Source of the DNA: Mytilus edulis
Lineage: Eukaryota > Mollusca > Bivalvia > Mytilida > Mytilidae
DNA: 64,000 nt
NCBI RefSeq assembly: GCF_963676685.1
Contig: NC_092346.1
Span: 80,181,821 to 80,245,820, forward strand
Reading direction: 5' to 3'
The notes below the pieces were generated by a model. The model did no database searches, had not been told where the DNA came from, and saw nothing but the letters and a program-made list of their open reading frames with translations. Positions 1 through 11,689 of the stretch are shown here, piece after piece. Both the position numbers and the translations under genes were made by a program. Numbering within the stretch: position 1 is the first letter of the stretch; each line of letters starts with the position of its first letter.

Positions 1-340
1 TTATTTGTACAATTCAGCTAGTCTTGACCTATTCATTTGTCTTAAAAAACCAGCCAGTTGTCACCTTCACTTCACACACACACACATATACGAATATCAA
101 TTATATGCTTACGATACATGTTGCATTGTTAAACTAATTGCGGTATGTGAAAATCAAGACTTGCATAAAAACTATCCCAATATTAGAGACAGTGGCGTCA
201 TTTTTCTTCAGAGCTTTCAGCTCTTTGATTTTAAGAAATGATCAGACAATAAACCTTTATCTAAAGTATAGCAACTGACTTTTCTAGTTTTATTTCAAGA
301 TAGGAATGTAACTTCTATATTCATTTGACTTTGATTTCAG
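1..340. other. Upstream intron-like sequence, no gene seen
   Basis: No coding exon is supported here. There is a short CA-rich run near 74-86. The stretch ends in a pyrimidine-rich tract and a TTTCAG acceptor at 335-340, so it is probably the intron ahead of the first exon of the gene at 341. Earlier exons of that gene would lie outside the window. Confidence 0.5.
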
Positions 341-2302
341 AAAGCCATTTTACAACAACAGCTTGAACAGCAGAGTAGCCTTGAGTGTAGAGGTAAACAG
401 GGATTATGTAAACTACTGTTGACCAATGGTCAGTACCAGATAGTGGACAGTAAACAGCCAGGCATTTATAGCAAGTAAGCATCATTATAATCCCAAAGTT
501 AAGCTTTGTTAGCAAGCTTAAATATTTTCGTAAAAGGAATGAGTTTTAAAGGGCCTTCCCTTTTTAAAGCTCAATGTTTCATATAGATTCAGAAAGGTTG
601 GAAAGAAAAACAAAGATTCATTCTTTATCAATTAATAGTTTCAATAATTCTAACACAGATTTGCATTATATATTCAGAGAAATCATATATTTATAACTTT
701 AAAATTATTGTTTTGTTCTTTTGATAATGGAAAGAAGGGATCCAAAAGAAGATAAAGAAAGAAATGATGAAGTATAAACTGACACTGTTTTAACTGTGCT
801 AATGATGTTATACACTTTAAGGTATACTGATGCTGCTTTAGAATGGGCTGCATGGGTAAACAGCTCCCCTACACAGAGAAAGATATTCTATCAGAATTGG
901 AACCAGCCAGATGATGCTGCATTGTAAGTAACTTCTCCTGTATAAAGACATGGTAGAGGGTCTGTCCAAATAGGCAGTAACTGTGTACATGTTGTTTGTA
1001 TTTATTTCTTCCTGAATATCAATTATTCATTGTCTCCACAAAACTATTTTCTTAGCTCTTTAAATTTCTGATTAATCTCTTACAATATGAGAATATATAT
1101 ATATGTTACGAGCACAAGTATAATTTTATTTCATAGTTCACCTAAAGCTTTTATTCACTGGAAATATATAATTTCCAGACGAGCCTTCAATGACAATAAC
1201 AAGTGCCATTTTTGTAGTTGCGTCAAAGAACACCCAACTATTTATTTTCTAAATTCAAAATCTGGCGGTCAATATAAAAATAATGATATAGTTACCTCAA
1301 ATAGTGTCTATCCTGTAAATGCTGCATTTATATTGAAAACAATGTTACACAATAAATGTATAATAACAGTTATATTGTACAATGTGTATTTTTCAGAATG
1401 ATTACCAAGGAGCTACAGAAAATAAAGTGCTTTAATTGTATCCTTTATGTATTTATTAGATGAACAACACAGAAGCAGTTATTTTGTAACAATCCCAGAA
1501 CAAGGGAAAATGGGCTATCTATTTTTCCAGATAATGGGTTAGCAACATTGGGCTATTGTTTTTTATAATGATGTGTCATTAGCCAATCGAAATTGGAGAT
1601 ATATAATAAGTTGGGGATAACAATTCTAACAATAATATCTGCAGTGTTTTAAATCCTTGTAAGGTTTAAAAACAAGTATAACAAAATGTGATATGATTGC
1701 CATTTAAAATACAATTATATTGTTATTTAAAATCTATGAAAGGTTAATAAAATAAAAAAAATAAAAAATATGATATGGTTGCCTATCTACAAGAGTTTGA
1801 TTTTGCCTCCATTTTCATGTTTCTTTGATCAGAGTTTTCCTAATACATGTGATAAGAGCTTGATATCTCTCAACATATAGTTAACACACTAACACTTCAA
1901 CAGGCAAGATATTTAGGCATTTATACATACAATTTTTCCTTCACTCTCCAAGACCTCGCAGACAATTCTTTGGCAAACTCTGGTATGGAGCAGCAGAAAG
2001 ATGCAAGACTTTCAGAAATGCAAGAACCTTTTGCAGGAAATCACCAGCTTGAACAATGTGGACATGAAGCTTTAGGAAAGACTCAAAATTGTTCTAGTCA
2101 AAAATACAGTACAGGAGGTGATCATTTCAACAGTGATGAAGCACGAATTCTTAAGACTAAACATTATGGGCATAGAGATGATCCATCTAAAGAGTTAGAG
2201 ATAATTAGAGGCTTTAATTCTGTTAGAGAAGCTTTATTAAGGACATCTAGTGCTATCAAAGACATTGATGAAATTATAGAAAAGAAAGGGGTCAAATCTT
2301 GA
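341..2302 (+). CDS. 3' end of an unrecognised multi-exon gene (four exons, last 208 residues)
   Basis: Four exons join in one open frame with GT-AG borders: 341-474, 822-923, 1397-1437 and 1953-2302 (or 1962-2302). The stop is TGA at 2300-2302. Phases agree at every junction: exon 1 leaves 2 nt, exon 2 leaves 2 nt, exon 3 leaves 1 nt. Exon 1 begins KAILQQQLEQQSS; exon 2 encodes YTDAALEWAAWVNSSPTQRK; exon 3 encodes MITKELQKIKCFN; the last exon is polar and charged and ends DEIIEKKGVKS. No enzyme motif, signal peptide or membrane segment is visible. A glutamine-rich start and a charged helical end would suit a cytoskeletal or centrosomal protein, but that is a guess and I do not recognise the family. 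The 5' part lies outside the window. No AATAAA is seen before the foldback element at 2777, only an ATTAAA at 2525-2530. Confidence 0.62.
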
Positions 2303-2776
2303 TAATGCAATACATTCTTCTGGTTGAAAACAGTGAAATGATCATGTTAAGCATTATTTTGCGACATGCAAGAGGAAAACATTTAGCCAACCTTTTGAAA
2401 TTAATTGCTTGTTTATGTCAGAATGAATGGACAAAGAAAATTTGTTTATGTTATTTAAGCAGAATTTATTGAAGAATCTTATTTATACAAATTATGCAAG
2501 TTATGTTTGATTGAAAAAATTCAAATTAAAAGAATTGCTATATATTTTCATTATTTCCTGCTTATGGAGTTTTATTTAGTGCTAATAATATACTGTTTTG
2601 ATTGGCATTTCATCTTAATTTGCAAGGATGGAGTATACTTGTTTACCCCAGGAATTTTTGTTGTATATTTCGCAGATGTTACAAATTAGAACTATTTGAA
2701 ATATGTTGACAAGCTTGATGTAAGCTGCTATACCAGGTGATGCATTCACATCAATTTCATTAACTTACTTCTATAT
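2303..2776. other. 3' flank between gene 1 and the foldback element
   Basis: AT-rich sequence with no supported ORF. The short open frame at 2507-2689 has no codon or domain signal. The 3' UTR of the preceding gene should lie here. Confidence 0.5.
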
Positions 2777-5535
2777 TTGCGTAAACCCCTGAGGGTTTAC
2801 GCAGTATATATTGGACGAGTGATGTAGTCTTTCGGAACATCGGATGTTAGTCGGAACACTTCTGGTCTTTCTATGACCACCTTTCAAATACATGCGCAAT
2901 AGCTATGACCACCTTTCAAATGCATGCGCAATAGCTTACTAATCTGTTGAATATGCATTAGCATCTTAAGTTGCTATAGAGATATTTTACGTATGATCTG
3001 AAATTTATTATGATATAATATTTTCTTGCACACGATTACAAGCTGCTAATATTAACCTAATTAGTCAAACGATGTAACCAGCTGTATTTAGATATGAGAT
3101 AAGATTTCATGTAAACAATGTGCTTTGTATTCTGAACGAGAATAATTAAAATTAAATCTTTAGAAAGAGTTTTAGTAGCATTTTATTTTAGATTTTACGT
3201 TTAGTGAAGATGTACATGTTGTAAAAAGCAAGCTATTTATTTTTTTATACTGAAATTAAAGGGAAGTCTTTTTTGCATATGATTAAATTACAGTTATTTT
3301 TTTTGTTAAATATTGCAACTTTATTAAAAAAAAAATGGTTATTAAAAATAAAATTAAATAGATATTGAATATGAAAAAATAAAATATTTTGAACGAGAAC
3401 AATTAAAAATAATATCTTAAAAAAAAGTATTAGCACTTTTTGAAATTTTACGTCTAGGATAGACCAAGGACATGGAAATATAATCATAAATACGTGCCTC
3501 AAATAGGTGTAAAAACGAGGATTTAAAAAAAAAATCGTTTATTGAAAATAACGTTAAAATTAATTATGAAAGTTATGTCCGTATTTATTTTCATTAATAT
3601 TGCAAATTTAAAGTTATTTTCTTTGTTTAAATATTGCAACATTATTTACTTTTTTTAATAACCTCTGAATCATTTTCGTCATTAAAATGCGACTGATAAG
3701 TATAGATATTCAATATGAAGGGGGAAAAAATAACCGTGACTGAAATCTAAATCTAAAATTTATTTTAAAAAAATACACATTTGACCATGCAGATGTAAGA
3801 AATGATACTTCAAGCAATGAAACAACGAATTAAATGTGCCACTTTAATTACGACTGATAACCTAAAAATGAATCATGCATGCATTTTTAGCAGACTTAAC
3901 CAGGTCGGCGATAAGATATCGAATATAAAAAAAGAAGATATCGGGTTTGGTGTCAATGAGACAACTATCTACAAGAAACCAAAATAACACAGAAATACAA
4001 ACTATGGGTCACTGTACGGCCTTCAACAACAGGCAAAGCACGTACCGCATAGTCGGCTATAAAAGGCCCCGAAATGACAATGTAAAACAATCAGTCAAAA
4101 AAGAAAATTAACAAAGTCCGTATCATCGTATGCGTAACTTAGTTGCTCTCCAGAGGAACTCTACGCAAGCGTTTAAACACGCGTTCCATAAGTTTGAAGT
4201 ACGTCGAAATGCAAAGGTATACGCTTGGTGAACGCTTTTACTTCAGGAAAATTTTAATGGAACATAAAAAAAATCATTCAGCTCAAGCGTTTGTCAAACG
4301 TATATACCTGTAAACTGCACGCACATAATATACACGCTACACGAGCGTTGAAAACGCTACAGATAAGTTTTAGACACGTTAAGGACACATTGCATACAAA
4401 AATACTCGTCACCTTAAAGCTTTCATTTAGGAAAAGAAGTCCGATACGGTTGAAACTTCATCAAACCTACAGAGGATATTACACCCTCTCCAATCATGCA
4501 ACATGGGACTAGACATAGAAGTACAGGAACTACTCACATTAGTTTGAGCTGTACAAGATCTACACAAATATCCTGCCTGCCTCAAAGGTGCATATAGGAT
4601 CGACCATGGTCCAGCACTAATGATACAAATACCAACCAGAGTTACAATGACGTGGTAGTAAGTCTTTAAAGGCCACCGAGCGGCCTCCAAAAATGAAAAA
4701 AAAAACACTATTTAGTCGGCTATTAAATGCCCCGACCATTAAGATTTAAAAACAAAAATCAAACAAAACTAAACAGCCTTATTGATAACAAAATAATTTA
4801 CGAAAACAACTTGACCGACATGAATTATGAACAACAACCACTGTACTACATGTTTCTGGCTTTAGAATGGACATTGACACATAAACAATGTGGTGGCCAT
4901 AAACCCAACCCTCCCAAATGAACCAAACCTTAAGGACAACACAACACATCGCAAGAAAAAACTGTAAAATATCAGTTGCAATTCGCGTCCCTAAAATTAT
5001 GGGTACGGTGCACAATAATCACTTACATAAAAACAATAGACACAAATCACTGAAATAATCGCACTTACCGAAAGCTATTTCAAAGCTAGTGGACATAGAC
5101 GGACTGGTAAACATGTAAACAGACGGGCGAATGTGACAGACTTATTGACAAACATTCACATATAGACAGACCTGCAGTTGGGAATGTAGGAAGACTAAGA
5201 GAAACGCTAAGGTACGCTTTACGCACACCCAATACACGCTTTCAGCTCGTTGTGCACACGATACAGATATGATTGACAGGTTGAATGCATCAAAATTACT
5301 AGCGTTTTGGTAGCGTGCATGATTTGTTTTACCTCGGCCGACGTACGTCGGATCTATACGCCGGTATTACATTATTTAAACCACTAAACAGGCAATGTCA
5401 GTTTCTAATTCTTATGCACAACAAAAGTAATATAAGACAATACATCTTTATTAAACAATTATCTAATATATATATAATGCCAAACAAGCATTTGGGTTTA
5501 CGATTGCATTTCTTTTTTTAAAGAAAGCAACTTGT
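2777..5535 (+). repeat. Left inverted arm of the foldback element
   Basis: The outer ~200 bp holds the terminal palindrome and then a ~33-bp direct repeat (ATGACCACCTTTCAAA...GCGCAATAG) at about 2871-2936. 3130-3540 holds an imperfect internal tandem repeat around a GAACGAGAA motif. 3960-4100 matches the dispersed family with GTTGAAGGCCGTAC and GTCGGCTATAAAAGGCCCCG. The stretches 4150-4370 and 5200-5320 are dense in AGCGT/ACGCT motifs. The short open frames at 4427-4708 and 4779-5015 (minus strand) recur in the other arm but have no coding signature. Confidence 0.8.
2779..2802. repeat. Left terminal palindrome
   Basis: A 10-bp stem, GCGTAAACCC/GGGTTTACGC, with a 4-nt loop (CTGA) forms the outermost part of the left arm. 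Its reverse complement is the last part of the right arm. Confidence 0.85.
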
Positions 5536-6239
5536 CTTATACATTGTGGCCATAATTATATGAAATTTTGTAACATTTTATCATGAACTCAGAATCAGAG
5601 TATGTAAATTTGGCAGACTGCATGTGAGCATGCTTTACTATATGGGGCAGTTTTTACAGGTTTACATTCAGTTTGTGTTTTTACATATAATAAATATTTT
5701 CTTACAAAAATGGCCATGAATGAAAATTTATTGCATTTTCGCATTTCCTTCGAGAACTTTAAATAAAAGCTTCTTGGTATTTGATATCAAGCTTCTTGTA
5801 AGTATTTTCACATCCGGCGCTAACAGACTTTCTGTTTTTGAAATACTTATATAAGGGGTAGCATTAGTGAACTTGTTAAAATTAGATTTATTTTGACAAA
5901 AAAACTTGTAATGAGCACAGTAATCATCCACTATACATTTTTGTTTTACCCTTGCCGTGGTTGTATAATGTATTATTGGCGTCATAGTAGTCACAGATGG
6001 TACCAATTGCCCAGTAAACAGTGCTTCGACTGTACATTAGCCTGTTTTAAATGATACTTTCATACAAAGTTTGTATCCGAATATCAAGTTGGTAGAGTTA
6101 TGCAATTGAGCAAACGCTAGGGTTTCAACTCACTGATGTGAAATATTCAAACAAATAATAATCCAAGGGAAAACTTGTCAACAAAGAAAAGGCAATCTCC
6201 TTATAAAGATTTTGTCCTAGAAATTCATTTTTTTTAAAA

Positions 6240-6760
6240 GTAAGCCATAATTTGAAAGAACACAGTCTTGGTATACATATACTAGGTGGAGATTTTTATG
6301 ATGCACTTAAACCAATTGATAGAAAGTCTTTATGTCCTGGTAAATTTATTCAACCTGTTAACGGATTAAAGCAATTAATAAAAACTAACAAATTAACGAA
6401 TGTTTGGAGAAATTTAAACACACATAAACATGAATTTACATGGAGAAGAAAGGATAAATCACAAGCTAGTAGAATAGACATGATTTTTATTGGGTCAGAA
6501 TGTTTACCTCTTATAGAATGGTGTAAGATTAAACCGGTTGTTATACAGTCTACTGATCACCAAAGTGTATTTTAAAGATTTAAGCCAGGGTTATCAGAAA
6601 GGGGAAATGGGTATTGGAAAATAAATAACTCAGTATTACAAAATACAGATTATCAAGAACGTATAAAATGTTTAATTGATAAATATATATTTAAAAAAGA
6701 TTCAATAGATTGTAGGCTTTTATGGGATGGATTTAAAATCTGGAGAGTTGTAGTCTTTCG
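6240..6760 (+). pseudogene. LINE retrotransposon endonuclease fragment (C-terminal part)
   Basis: The frame opening at 6252 reads GGDF, then TWRRKDKSQASRIDMIFIG, then STDHQSV. These match the late motifs of AP-type endonucleases of non-LTR retrotransposons: GDFN, the R-SRID motif and the final S/T-D-H. The frame stops at 6573-6575. In the same frame, similarity continues for about 55 more codons (GLSERGNGYWKINNSVLQ) before it fades. The N-terminal endonuclease motifs and the whole reverse transcriptase are missing, so this is a dead, doubly truncated copy. The clade is uncertain (L1/Tx1-like by motif spacing). It lies inside the foldback core, so the core has taken up other elements. Confidence 0.7.
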
Positions 6761-6858
6761 GTCTCAGTGTCCATCTATATTTGTGATTAGAAGACTACTA
6801 AATGAGCGTAATGTAAGTTTTTTGCCAGAGTGTTCTCTATGATTGCGTTAATAAGAAT

Positions 6859-6888
6859 ATGATGATGATGATGATGATGATGATGATG
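6859..6888. repeat. ATG/GAT microsatellite
   Basis: About ten uninterrupted copies of a trinucleotide, just downstream of the LINE fragment. Confidence 0.95.
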
Positions 6889-6939
6889 CAGTTTTTGGTC
6901 TGCGTGTTCGTTCCATTTGTGTCATTTTAATGTTATAGT

Positions 6940-7230
6940 TAACCTTGCCATAAAAATGGGAGGTTTGGCTAGCCACAAAACCAGGTTCAACCCACCATTT
7001 TTTCTTAAAATGTCCTGTACCAAGTCAGAAAAATGGCAATCGTTATATTATAGTTCGTTTCTGTGTGTGTTGCATTTTAGTGTTTCTGTTGTGTCGTTGT
7101 TCTATTATATTTGATGTGTTTCCCTCAGTTTTAGTTTGTAACCCGGATTTGTTTTTTCTCAATCGATTTATGAATTTCGAACAGCGGTATACTCCTGTTG
7201 CCTTATTCAAGTGTAAGGAATTCTGAAACA
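6940..7230 (+). repeat. Dispersed repeat, TTTGGCTAGC family, subtype 1
   Basis: Starts AGGTTTGGCTAGCCACAAAA, passes TGTACCAAGTCAG, and continues to a GTGTTTCCCTCAGTTTTAG block and an AATTTCGAACAGCGG block. The second half recurs at 14310-14520. The first half recurs at 42510-42700 and 45860-46070. No coding content. Confidence 0.75.
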
Positions 7231-8582
7231 TGTGGTATACACCCACTCTAAAAGTTGGGACCTACTTGTAATCACCTTATTCGTCTTTCCACCCGTTTGT
7301 GCAGCAAATTCGTCATACTCTTCTCTGAAACAACAGATAAGAATAACTTCATATTTGGTCAGCAGCGTGTTGAAGATGAGCTCTTAACGCGTAGCACATG
7401 AAGCTGCTAACCAAATATGAGAGCATTCTGTGTGAGTACAATTTTTGGTCAAAATAAAATTTTGGTTTGACAGATAGATGTTATAATGGGTATTACATCT
7501 ATGTTTTGATTAATCGAAAGGCTGGAAATTTATTTTCACAAGTACTTTTATCTTTAACAACTATTTCTTCCATATGTTTCAATGTTTGAAATATAATTTC
7601 TTTTTCGCCATATTTTTAATGGAGAGCCCCTGGTTTATGTATTATTTAATCTTTTATTGCATTTTTTTTTTAGAAATAAAGCTTATTCTATAAAGTTGCT
7701 ATTAAAATGGTTTTACCATTAAATCTTTTCGCGATCAGTTGATTTCCTTTATTGTATATTGTTCATTTTGTAATCGGGTATTTATTTTTCTACACCCTAT
7801 TATTTCAATGCTTTATATTTTTCTCTCTCATTTTTCTATACATTTTTGGCTTAACCCAACAAGGCTCTTATTTCTGACGCGTAATTCACCTACTATGGCC
7901 AAATTTGTTGCGTGTTTTTCATATGATAAAAAACCTTTAATTGGTTATATCTTTTTTTTTCTACTTCCGAAAACGCTACCAGATTCCAAGATACGTATAA
8001 TGCTGTATATAATTATATACATATAGAGTGCTGTGCATTTTAATACAGCCAGATGTATTTGTTTAATGATTAACCAATTTTCACAATAGTTTAATGAATT
8101 CTGTAAGCCTTGTTTAGATTCAGAAAGTATAATCGGATAAACAAAAGACCTATCAAGCTTTGTGCTTACAAAAAAATAATATTATAACATAAATTTAGAT
8201 TTGTCTGGCCTATAATTCAGGTAAACAAAATGAATCACGATGTATATAGGGATATCACTTTGGTGTGAGCACACGTATAAAAAAGTGTGTTATAAATTTA
8301 TCAATAAAAGATTGCAGCTTATTCGTAAATAGACATTTGACACGATTAAGACATTGCTTTCAGTATAAATTCTTGTAAGTAAATATTTATCTATATATTC
8401 TATTTTTAAATAATATACACCTGTTATATATATATACAATGTTTTACTTAAACTACAATGATTTCAATCTGCAGCAAGCATAGGCATATGGATCTATATA
8501 TCACTTTACATATCAGCAATCATAGCCTAGTTGAAAGTTATTGTGAAACTACCTACCCAAGAGGTGGTGTATAAAATCCGAT

Positions 8583-11336
8583 ACAAGTTGCTTTCTTTAA
8601 AAAAAGAAATGCAATCGTAAACCCAAATGCTTGTTTGGCATTATATATATATTAGATAATTGTTTAATAAAGATGTATTGTCTTATATTACTTTTGTTGT
8701 GCATAAGAATTAGAAACTAACATTGCCTGTTTAGTGGTTTAAATAATGTAATACCGGCTTCACACATCAACGTATAGATCCGACGTACGTCGGCCGAGGT
8801 AAAAAAAATCATGCACGCTACCAAAACGCTAGTAATTTTGATGCATTCAACCTGTCAATCATATCTGTATCGTGTGCACAACGAGCTTAAAGCGTGAATT
8901 GGGTGTGCGTAAAGCGTACCTTAGCGTTTCTCCTGGTCTTCCTACATTCCCAACTGCAGGTCTGTCTATATGTGAATGTTTGTCAATAAGTCTGTCACAT
9001 TCGCCCGTCTGTTTACATGTTTACCAGTCCGTCTATGTCCACTGGTTCGTCTACATGTTCACTAGCTTTGAAATAGCTTTCGGTAAGTGCGATTATTTCA
9101 GTGATTTGTGTCTATTGTTTTTATGTAAGTGATTATTGTGCACCGTACCCATAATTTTAGGGACGCGAATTGCAACTGATATTTTACAGTTTTTTCTTGC
9201 GATGTGTTGTCCTTAAGGTTTGGTTCATTTGGGAGGGTTGGGTTTATGGCCACCACATTGTTTATGTGCTAATGTCCATTCTAAAGCCAGAAACATGTAG
9301 TACAGTGGTTGTTGTTCATAATTCATGTCGGTCAAGTTGTTTTCGTAACTTATTTTGTTATCAATAAGGCTGTTTAGTTTTGTTTGATTTTTGTTTTTAA
9401 ATCTTTATGGTCGGGGCATTTAATAGCCGACTAAATAGTAGGTTTTTTTTTTTCATTTTTGGAGGCCGCTCGGTGGCCTTTAAAGACTTACTACCACGTC
9501 ATTGTAACTCTGGTTGGTATTTGTATCATTAGTGCTGGACCATGGTCGATCCTATATGCACCTTTGAGGCAGGCGGGATATTTTTGTAGATCTTGTACAG
9601 CTCAAACTAATGTGAGTAGTTCCTGTACTTCTATGTCTAGTCCCATGTTGCATGGTTAGAGAGGGTGTAATATCTTCTGTAGGTTTGATGAAGTTTCACC
9701 CGTATCGGACTTCTTTTCCTAAAAGAAAGCTTTAAGGCTACGAGTATTTTTGTATGCAATGTGCCCTTAAAGTCTAAAACTTATCGGTAGCGTTTTCAAC
9801 GCTCGTGTAGCGTGTATATTATGTGCGTGCAGTTTACAGGTACATGTATATACGTTTGACAAACGCTTGAGCTGAATGATTTTTTTTATGTTCCATTAAA
9901 ATTTTCCTGAAGTAAAAGCGTTCACCAAGCGTAACTATACCTTTGCATTTCGACGTACTTCAAACTTATGGAACGCGTGTTTAAACGCTTGCGTAAAGTT
10001 CCTTTGGTGAGCAACTAAGTTACGCATACGATGATACGGACTTTGTTAATTTTCTTTTTTGACTGATTGTTTTACATTGTCATTTCGGGGCCTTTTATAG
10101 CCGACTATGCGGTACGTGCTTTGCCTGTTGTTGAAGGCCGTACGGTGACCCATAGTTTGTATTTCTGTGTTATTTTGGTTTCTTGCAGATAGTTGTCTCA
10201 TTGACACCAAACCCGATATCTTCTTTTCTTATATTCGATATCTTATCGCCGACCTGGTTAAGTCTGCTAAAAATGCATGCATGATTCATTTTTAGGTTAT
10301 CAGTCGTAATTAAAGTGGCACATTTAATTCGTTGTTTCATTGCTTGAAGTATCATTTCCTACATCTGCATGGTCAAATGTGTATTTTTTTTAAATAAATT
10401 TTAGATTTAGATTTCAGTCACGGTTATTTTTTCCCCCTTCATATTGAATATCTATACTTATCAGTCGCATTTTAATGACGAAAAGGATTCAGAGGTTATT
10501 AAAAAAAGTAAATAATGTTGCAATATTTAAACAAAGAAAATAACTTTAAATTTGCAATATTAATGAAAATAAATACGGACATAACTTTCATAATTAATTT
10601 TAACGTTATTTTCAATAAACAATTTTTTTTTAAATCCTCGTTTTTACACCTATTTGAGGCACGTATTTATGATTATATTTCCATGTCCTTGGTCTATCCA
10701 AGACGTAAAATTTCAAAAAGTGCTAATACTTTTTTTAAAGATATTATTTTTAATTGTTCTCGTTCAAAATATTTTATTTTTTCATATTCAATATCTATTT
10801 AATTTTATTTTTAATAACCATTTTTTTTTTATTAAAGTTGCAATATTTAACCAAAAAAATAGCTTGCTTTTTACAACATGTACTTCTTCAATAAACGTAA
10901 AATCTAAAATAAAATGCTACTAAAACTCTTTCTAAAGATTTAATTTTTAATTATTCTCGTTCAGAATATAAAGCGCATTGTTTACATGAAATCTTATCTC
11001 ATATCTAAACACAGCTGGTTACATCGTTTGACTAATTAAAAATACTACGCATGTAGGTTAATATTAGCAGCTTGTAATCGTGTGCAAGAAAATATTATAT
11101 CATAATAAATTTCAGATCATACGTAAAATATCTCTATAGCAACTTAAGATGCTAATGCATATTCAACAGATTTGTAAGCTATTGCGCATGCATTTGAAAG
11201 GTGGTCATAGCTATTGCGCATGTATTTGAAAGGTGGTCATAGAAAGACCAGAAGTGTTCCGACTAACATCCGGTGTTCCGAAAGACTACATCACTCGTTC
11301 AATATATACTGCGTAAACCCTCAGGGGTTTACGCAA
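8583..11336 (-). repeat. Right inverted arm of the foldback element
   Basis: Reverse complement of the left arm over its whole length. Scattered substitutions (for example around 10000 versus 4160) and the missing ~55 bp near 10850 show that the two arms have begun to diverge. Confidence 0.8.
11311..11334. repeat. Right terminal palindrome
   Basis: Same 10-bp stem as at the left end, with loop TCAG. It forms the outer end of the right arm. Confidence 0.85.
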
Positions 11337-11359
11337 TGAATTCTAGAAAATTGTGTAGA

Positions 11360-11650
11360 TAGATATAGGAAGATGTGGTGTGAGTGCCAATGAGACAACT
11401 CTCCATACAAATAACAATTTAAAAAGTAAACCATTATAGGTTAAAGTACGGCCTTCAACACGGAGCCTTAGCTCACACCGAACAACAAGCTATAAAGGGC
11501 CCCAAAATTACTAGTGTAAAACCATTCAAACGGGAAAACCAACGGTCTAATCTATATAAACAAAACGAGAAACGAGAAACATGTATATATTACATAAACA
11601 AACGACAACTACTGTACATTTGGTAGATCTGTTAGAGTACCAAAAATTTC
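11360..11650 (+). repeat. Dispersed repeat, GAAGATGTGGTGTGAGTG family
   Basis: Reads GGAAGATGTGGTGTGAGTGC, then CAATGAGACAACTCTCCAT, TACGGCCTTCAACACGGAGC, GCTATAAAGGGCCCC and AACGGTCTAATCTATATAAA. Related copies lie at 18380-18830, 38425-38605, 38820-39330 and 46140-46335, and a fragment is built into each foldback arm. It is non-coding and probably a short transposable element. Confidence 0.75.
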
Positions 11651-11689
11651 TAACCACTACACAAGTATTCTCAGAATGCTTGGGTAAAG

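Larger units (their letters stand above)
5536..8582. other. Core of the foldback element
   Basis: Unique sequence between the arms. It holds a truncated LINE endonuclease (about 6240-6760), a GAT/ATG microsatellite (6859-6888) and a dispersed repeat (6940-7230). 5536-6239 and 7240-8582 show no recognisable gene. The open frames at 5728-6006 (minus) and 7739-8026 (plus) lack domain or codon signals. No transposase, recombinase or helicase motif was seen. Confidence 0.6.
2777..11336. mobile_element. 8.56-kb foldback-type element with ~2.75-kb inverted arms
   Basis: The left arm (2777-5535) and right arm (8583-11336) are near-perfect reverse complements around a ~3.05-kb core. Both outer ends start with the same 24-bp palindrome (stems GCGTAAACCC/GGGTTTACGC), and both inner ends stop at the same point (AACTTGT at 5529-5535, ACAAGTT at 8583-8589). 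Arm lengths differ by a few bp because of small indels. The clearest is about 55 bp near 3245-3300 that is missing from the right arm. No transposase is recognisable in core or arms, so the element is probably non-autonomous. A target-site duplication is not evident. It could instead be an old inverted segmental duplication, but the special palindromic ends favour a transposable element of foldback or long-TIR type. Confidence 0.75.

Noticed and set aside
4427..5015. Minus-strand frames of 93 and 78 residues that recur in the right arm (9170-9367, 9459-9659)
   Set aside because: They recur only because the arms are duplicates. Indels break them differently in each arm, and they show no domain or codon signature.
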